Assembly (NCBI RefSeq): GCF_035083965.1
Contig: NC_089727.1
Span: 2,671,501 to 2,735,500, forward strand
Origin: Branchiostoma lanceolatum
Lineage: Eukaryota > Chordata > Leptocardii > Amphioxiformes > Branchiostomatidae
Direction: 5' to 3'
DNA: 64,000 nt
Shown: in pieces, positions 58,885-64,000 of the stretch
Position numbering within the stretch: the first letter of the stretch is position 1
Layout of the letters: every line of letters begins with the position of its first letter
The notes under the pieces: model-generated
Databases searched by the model: none
What the model was told of the DNA's origin: nothing
What the model saw: the letters and a program-made list of their open reading frames with translations, nothing else
Translations under genes and position numbers: made by a program

Positions 58885-61802
58885 CTACATCATCTGCATG
58901 TCAGCAAAGTTGTAGAAGTTGTCGACGTCGGTCGCTGCTTTGGCCGGACTGTCGGAGGTGTAGACGACCGCAGCGGCGCTCCCCACCACGGCTTGGACGT
59001 TTTCTTTACAAGAGTGCACGCTGTTGGTTCCGTTGTACTCAATTCCAATCACCGGTCCTGGAATGAAATGGGAAATGAATTGTTATGACAGTTGTATACT
59101 AAAGAACAGAAGGAGAATTCTTTCTGTGTTACAGTAACCTGCTGTTAATCTACATGTAGAAAGCAAGCAAATGTAAGACATGTCATTTCGAGATGTCACA
59201 AATATTCAAATTTCATCCCCTGTAGATGATATAGGGAAATATATTATTTTCTTAACATGACAGTTTAAGGTCTGACTCTGAGGTCACTCCTTTGCAGTGC
59301 CACCTAGCTTTAGTAGAAAGTACTGCATCCTCTTTTCAAGATTAGATTGCGTCTCCATCTGAATGCAACACCAGACCCATATTTTATTTTTGTAATACAT
59401 GTACTGGGATACTATAGGCAGTGAATCCTCTCCCAAAGATGGTATCAATATATCGGTATGTGTGAGTGTAAGGATATGTTTATAGTTTTATCAGGACATC
59501 ATGTCATCTATCTTAGATTGTTATATTTTGTCTGACCCTTCTGTTTTCCCTCATGACTGGTACCTCAACGAAAAGCAGCCAGCAGGCCAATTTTAGTTTT
59601 GAATACATAAAGGCTCTTGAAAACAAACAAAAGAAGGTCAAGCACCATTTCTTCACCTCTTTGAGCTGCTTGTAAAAACAACTCCAACTCAGCGGAGGAC
59701 CCGTCCCAAAAATACTACTCTACAATCATGATCTCAATGAAAAGTGAGGCTGACAGTTGGAGTTTTTCATGAACATATAATTATAAAGGCAAAACACAGA
59801 ATTTCAATGTGTACACTAAGTCTAAATTAATCACAAACTACAAAGGTCAAGGAGCACTTCTTCACCTCTTTGAGCTGCTTGTACAAATAACTCCAACTCA
59901 GCGGAGGACCCGTCCCAAGAATACTATTATACAATCATGATCTCAATGAAAAGCGAGTCTGACAGGCAAACACAGAATTGCAATGTGCGCACTAAGTCTA
60001 AATTAATCACAAACTACAAAGGTCAAGGAGCACTTCTTCACCTCTTTGAGCTGCTTGTACAAATAACTCCAACTCAGCGGACGACCCGAACACTCGTCTC
60101 ACGTCGTCCCCCGTCATACTGATCTCCTTCGTCTGCATCAAGGCACAACCTGCATTCTCCTGGCCCATCTTCTGTAGAAACCGCCGGGCCAGCTCGCGGT
60201 TGTCTACGTCGCCAGAGAAGAATACCACGAGACACGACTCGTCCGAGGTCTTCCGCCGCGAGCCTCTCGTGATGGGGATGACGCTGTCCTGCGATTGGGT
60301 GGAGATCTGGACCCCCTGGAACTGCTCCGTGGTGGGATTTGGCAGGCAGTCTTCAACCTTGACGTCCTCCGAGAGAAGCCCCCAGCTGTTCTCCCCAGGC
60401 ACGGGCGTGAAGTCATGGATGTTGCTCCAGTTGTTGTTGAACACGCTGAGCCCCGCCGCGGTGAACTGGGACTCGAGCTCGGGGTAGAAGTACTGGAAGC
60501 AGGCGAACTTCATCCCCGTAGACGCCTCGATGATGGGCTGGGTGGCGCAGCTCAGGAAGCAGTCTATCTTCTTGCAGTCGCGCGTGCGGAACTGCTGACA
60601 GGCGAACATGCACTTACAGTCCTTGCAGTCGCGGATGAACACACTGCCCTTGATGGGTCCCAGGAAGATGCGGCAGTTGATGCAGTCGTCGATCGTTATC
60701 GTGGCCGCGTGGTCGAAGATGAAGATGTTGCAGTTCTCGCAGTCCTGGATGATGAACTGTTGGCCGTTGACGGTGCCGGGTACCCGACCGACCGTCTCAT
60801 CCTGGTAACAAGGCAAGAACAGACAACACTGTCACCACATTGCAGCAGAATACTGTAAATGCAGAAATGTTCGCGGTGGTTTTATGTTCGCGGCTTTTAC
60901 AGCGACCGTTTCACCGCGAACTTAAAACCACAGCGAACATTTTTGTCCAATGCTGTAGCAGTATGTAACTATAGCACTGCCACAAAATTAAAACCACCGC
61001 GAACACTCCATTTTCCCCTTAGAACGAAATAAAAACCATGCGAACTTAAAATGCATTTACGTATACAGTACTAGTAATATATATTCCAATTTCCAAGTGA
61101 ACAACAGATAGCCTGCATACCATCGTAGTTAGCAGCGAGAGTCTCTGCTGCGAGAGTATACTATAACCTCACGAGGATGGTAACCTAGGATATATGCAAC
61201 AGATACAAAAGTGACCGGAATTCTCAAACTACCTGCTAGGAGTTCATGTACGTTGCAGTCAGCTATCAGAGAGGACCGAAGCAATACATGAATGGATAAC
61301 TAAGAATTTTTCTCTCAAGTATGAACATACGATACAAGAATCTGCAAATCAGTGTCTCAATGAGGGGCTTAGGAAAATCAGTCCAAATTATTTCCTTCGA
61401 TCTCAGACAAAAAGAGCCTGTAGAGTAGAGTAGAGTAGAGTTTCTTCGGCCAGGTAGGAATCGGCTGGTTCCATTTTAGGCTGCTCTTCACTTTTATGTC
61501 ACAGTCATTTCCAGTTTGTGGGGGTAATAGAGGGAGGGGCGAGTGTAGAGATTGAATAAGGCACATAACTGGGTGCACTTGAGTACAGTGTCACGACCTT
61601 GAAGATTCGAACTTGACCTTTACAACAGAAAACCCTCCACCTGTCAGTCTGTACACAGGTGTGAACATGTAATTGTCACCTTTAGGTTCGCTATGGTGAA
61701 GTCCTTTGGGTCCACCTTGTCCCGTCTGTCCCAGCTGTACACCTTCGGCGCCTCCTCCTCTTGCGCCGCCGGCTCCTCGGGGTGTGAACACAGGCACCCC
61801 AT
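58885..61802 (-). CDS. RP2: RP2 (XRP2), ARL3 GTPase-activating protein, 3 exons
   Basis: Exons (minus): 61802-61680, 60801-60042, 59057-58885; phases close to 351 aa (human protein 350). N-terminus MGCLC has G2 and C3 for dual N-myristoylation/palmitoylation. Then [14 protein letters not shown] and a beta-helix TBCC/C-CAP-type domain ([47 protein letters not shown]). R113 and E133 correspond to human R118 (arginine finger) and E138. The C-terminal NDPK-like part ends [14 protein letters not shown]. Known role: GAP for ARL3, releasing lipidated cargo at the ciliary base; loss causes retinitis pigmentosa in humans. Intron 2 carries two extra copies of the exon 2 end. Confidence 0.96.
59630..59930 (-). 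repeat. Two tandem copies of the RP2 exon 2 3' end
   Basis: The exon 2 end plus donor (plus-strand words AAGGTCAAGGAGCACTTC, CACCTCTTTGAGCTGCTTGT, CAACTCAGCGGA) recurs at 59636 and 59845 (real copy at 60021; spacings 209 and 176 bp). Intron-derived words (ACAATCATGATCTCAATGAA) are included. Copies keep a CTCAAAGAG|GTGAAG donor-like site but no acceptor. Confidence 0.85.
60853..61068. mobile_element. TTCGCGG MITE, TA-flanked, in RP2 intron 1
   Basis: TA|CTGTAAATGCAGAAATGTTC ... GCATTTACGTATACAG|TA. Internal inverted words TTCGCGGTGGTTTTA and TAAAACCACCGCGAA. Partial copies at 12188, 3050-3475 and 20340-20445. Confidence 0.75.
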
Positions 61803-62200
61803 GTCTGTGTCGGGCGGGAATCCTTCGGAATCGGAGAGAATTTTGGAAGGAAAATGAGGAAAAATCGCCCCGCCTTGAACCAAACACCTGCTGAACGTTT
61901 GGAATGAGCTAATTGAACCAGAGCGAGGCTCCAGCCTCACTTTCGGAACAGGATTTAGTTTCAGATGTCAACTCATCGCTGATTGGTTCAAATTGTGAAC
62001 ACTGACCAATCACGGAGAATTTGACATCACTTCCCTTGTTTTCACGACAAAATGGCGGACGGCTTGAAAAAGTGCGAATGAATCGCCTGGAAATTTGGAC
62101 ATTTTGGCGATTTTCGTGAGATATATGGAATTTTATTGAATTCTGACGAATGGTGAGTACACAATGTGTCGTGAGGTACTTGATCCGGGTGAGCTTATTC
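61803..62200. promoter_or_regulatory. Divergent promoter RP2 / epimerase
   Basis: Head-to-head gene starts. AAAATGGCGGAC at 62049-62060 matches the YY1 consensus (AANATGGCGGC). A donor-like GAATG|GTGAGT at about 62151 could end a non-coding first exon of the epimerase gene, pairing with the acceptor CCTTTTCAG at 62901. This would place the intron over the MITE at 62455-62678. Confidence 0.5.
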
Positions 62201-62454
62201 ATTTTTATCGCTTGATTGTTGTGTAAGATTGATGTTACACGAACATGTACTGACAGCTAGCTAGCAGACGAAAACACTCGGTTGTCAAAACATACAGCTA
62301 GCTTGTGCGAGCTGTTAAACCATTTCACGTATTTTTGTTGGAGTCTAGATATCTTATTTATCACCCAATTATCTATGATTAAATCAAATTTTGTCATTTG
62401 TTTGAAGTATCTAGGTAGAAAAATAGATATTCGGCAGTTTGCATAAGATGAATA

Positions 62455-62678
62455 AGCTAGTTCGGAGTTGCTACTACCAAGGAAGTTAAAATAGGATATT
62501 TTTTAACCTCCTTGCTACTACGCATGTGCAGTGTCAAAGGTGAAGGCCCCCGGCTCGTATACAGTGCTCGCCTGGGCATTGTCTAGATTTGCATAACAAC
62601 GCCCGACTGGCTTTGTTGACGTCTGGGGGGCCTTCACCTTTGACACTGCACATGCGTAGTAACAACTCCGAACTAGCT
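62455..62678. mobile_element. 224-bp MITE, TA-flanked, copy 2, with nested insert
   Basis: Ends AGCTAGTTCGGAGTTG ... CAACTCCGAACTAGCT, TA on both sides. The inner TIR TACGCATGTGCAGTGTCAA is shared with 49884-50061. The left arm is interrupted by a 36-bp insert at 62478-62513, between direct repeats GCTACTAC. Confidence 0.85.
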
Positions 62679-62905
62679 TATTACCTGATCTAGTATACAT
62701 CCCCTTGAATAAAGTGAAAGTGAGTTTTTATTTGTGTTCTGCATACAGGCGTATGTGGATCCTATGTGGTGACTATATCATAATGCAAAGATTTGTCATG
62801 TTTGAACAGAAGAAATTTGCAATAGCATGACTAATAAGATTTGTAAAATTATTGACAATATGAGAGTCATTATGTTACTTTGAAAAAACACTCCTTTTCA
62901 GTAAG

Positions 62906-63810
62906 ATGCTGTCCCGACCCGTCCTCATCACTGCTGCCGGCATCACGAGCTGCCTGCTGTTCCTCTACACAGTCAGCAAGACTGGGCACATCCCAGGTCA
63001 GGTCCAGATAGATACTCTTTACCTCAGGGAAAATGGAGGTACCGTATTGTAATCAGTTTGCGTGTTTGTTTGCTTGCTTGTTTGTCCAGGTTTGCAGTTA
63101 TGCAGCCTGCCAGGATTTAAGGCCAAAATGGTGTAATAGGATACTTGGAGAATTGGAAGTCTAGCTTGGCTTCTTGGGTCCAATGTTGTAGATGGACAGG
63201 AAATGATTGCGTGCAATCGTAGCATAGATTGATGTCTCATGGCTGCACCCACACAGTAATGTCAGGTCATTAGGTGTACCCATTTAGAGCTTGTCTCAAT
63301 AATGTTCAGCATATTGTCTCTAAAAAAAAATTTTGGATTATCATTAATACAATGTAACCCAGCCAGGGTTACATGGAAAAAGGGTCTTACATCTAACATC
63401 TGGCAGTATGCAACATAGAATGGCATCACAAAGAAATATCCTGCATTTGCTTGCAAATGTTTGCTGTCTTTCTAATCTTCCAGTCAATGTATCACGTGTC
63501 AGTTTAACTTTGTTTTAATGTACAGAACATGTTATTCAGTTCTTGGGCTGCCAAATGTTCTTTTGATAAAAAGCCCAAAGCTTGTAACTGTCGGATTTCT
63601 TTCTGATCATTCTCTTTTCTGTTTTTCTCCCTAGGCACCGTTGACCCACCCATCCTGGGTGCCCTTACAGACAGCCCTAAGCACGTGTTAGTAACCGGAG
63701 CAGCGGGCTTCATAGGGTTCCACCTGACCAGGGCTCTGCTGGACAAGCCTCACGCTAGAGTCTTTGGGGTGGACAACTTTGACAAGTGGTCTGACTTGAA
63801 GCTGAAGCAG
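62906..63810 (+). CDS. NAD-dependent epimerase (UDP-glucuronate epimerase-like), 5' part
   Basis: Exons 62906-62996 and 63635-63810 (phase 1, then phase 0 at the donor CAG|GTGGGT); the gene continues past the window. The N-terminus has a short hydrophobic segment (TAAGITSCLLFLYTV) suggesting a signal anchor. The second exon holds an extended-SDR Rossmann start VLVTGAAGFIGFH (GxxGxxG) and the cofactor acidic strand GVDNFDKW, ending LKLKQ. The spacing and the DN-x(5-8)-LK pattern resemble UDP-glucuronate 4-epimerases, but only about 90 residues are present; UDP-glucuronate decarboxylase or another nucleotide-sugar epimerase cannot be excluded. Confidence 0.8.
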
Positions 63811-64000
63811 GTGGGTGGTGCTGCCATTAATAGATCTTAACTGTCTTGGAATGGAACTCTCTACCATATACAGCCACCTGAGGAAATAGGATTATCCACA
63901 CACTACTAGTACTACCTCTTGGGCGTGTGACCCCAACAAAGGGGTGTTGTCCAGTATACTACCAGAACTAGAACCAGATAGATACAATATACTGTGAATC
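63811..64000 (+). other. Intron of the epimerase gene, truncated by the window
   Basis: Starts with GTGGGT. No further exon visible before the end. Confidence 0.6.

Noticed and set aside
60295..60858. Plus-strand frame of 187 codons
   Set aside because: Antisense shadow of RP2 exon 2, which has strong protein homology on the minus strand.

Overview
The window is metazoan nuclear DNA: spliced genes with GT-AG introns, tRNA-derived SINEs, many MITEs and minisatellites. The gene set is TMEM33, RP2, an ASB5/ASB11-like ankyrin-SOCS gene, a TRIM-NHL ubiquitin ligase, an LRR-Ig receptor, an animal phosphonoacetaldehyde hydrolase and an extended-SDR sugar epimerase. Together with the dense small repeats this fits an invertebrate deuterostome, most likely amphioxus (Branchiostoma). 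The species call is an inference. I built all exon models by hand from reading frames, splice dinucleotides and phase. In each gene model that reaches a stop, the phases close exactly.

Layout. 1-6.97 kb: no gene; dispersed repeats and nested MITEs. 7.46-14.88 kb (minus): complete 11-exon TRIM-NHL gene (RING, two B-boxes, coiled coil, six NHL repeats, 830 aa), with decayed copies of its last exon just downstream. 14.9-26.0 kb: no gene; an octamer-containing ~126-bp tandem repeat, a hAT-type MITE with intact 8-bp target duplication, and a patchwork of local duplications. 26.05-29.36 kb (plus): intronless LRR-Ig transmembrane receptor broken by a 1-base frameshift; its cytoplasmic tail is a tandem array of YEN (pYxN) motifs. 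29.6-31.7 kb: a SINE, a local duplication and a LINE 3' fragment. 31.8-40.8 kb (plus): ASB5/ASB11-like gene with five tandem first exons, each encoding a hydrophobic segment and ending in phase 1, and two equal-length versions of exon 2. 44.24-49.71 kb (minus): complete 7-exon TMEM33. 51.49-54.49 kb (plus): complete 5-exon phosphonoacetaldehyde hydrolase, head-to-head with TMEM33. 58.89-61.80 kb (minus): complete 3-exon RP2. 62.91 kb to the end (plus): 5' part of an NAD-dependent epimerase, head-to-head with RP2.

Two themes stand out. The ASB-like locus looks like a combinatorial gene, with up to 5 x 2 isoforms that swap the membrane anchor and the first ankyrin repeats in front of an invariant SOCS box. 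Second, short tandem duplications that straddle an exon edge, with splice site and coding sequence, recur in TRIM (twice), TMEM33, RP2 and ASB. The genes are otherwise functionally unrelated: two ubiquitin-ligase components, one putative immune receptor, one ER membrane protein, one ciliary GAP, one phosphonate-catabolic enzyme and one nucleotide-sugar enzyme.
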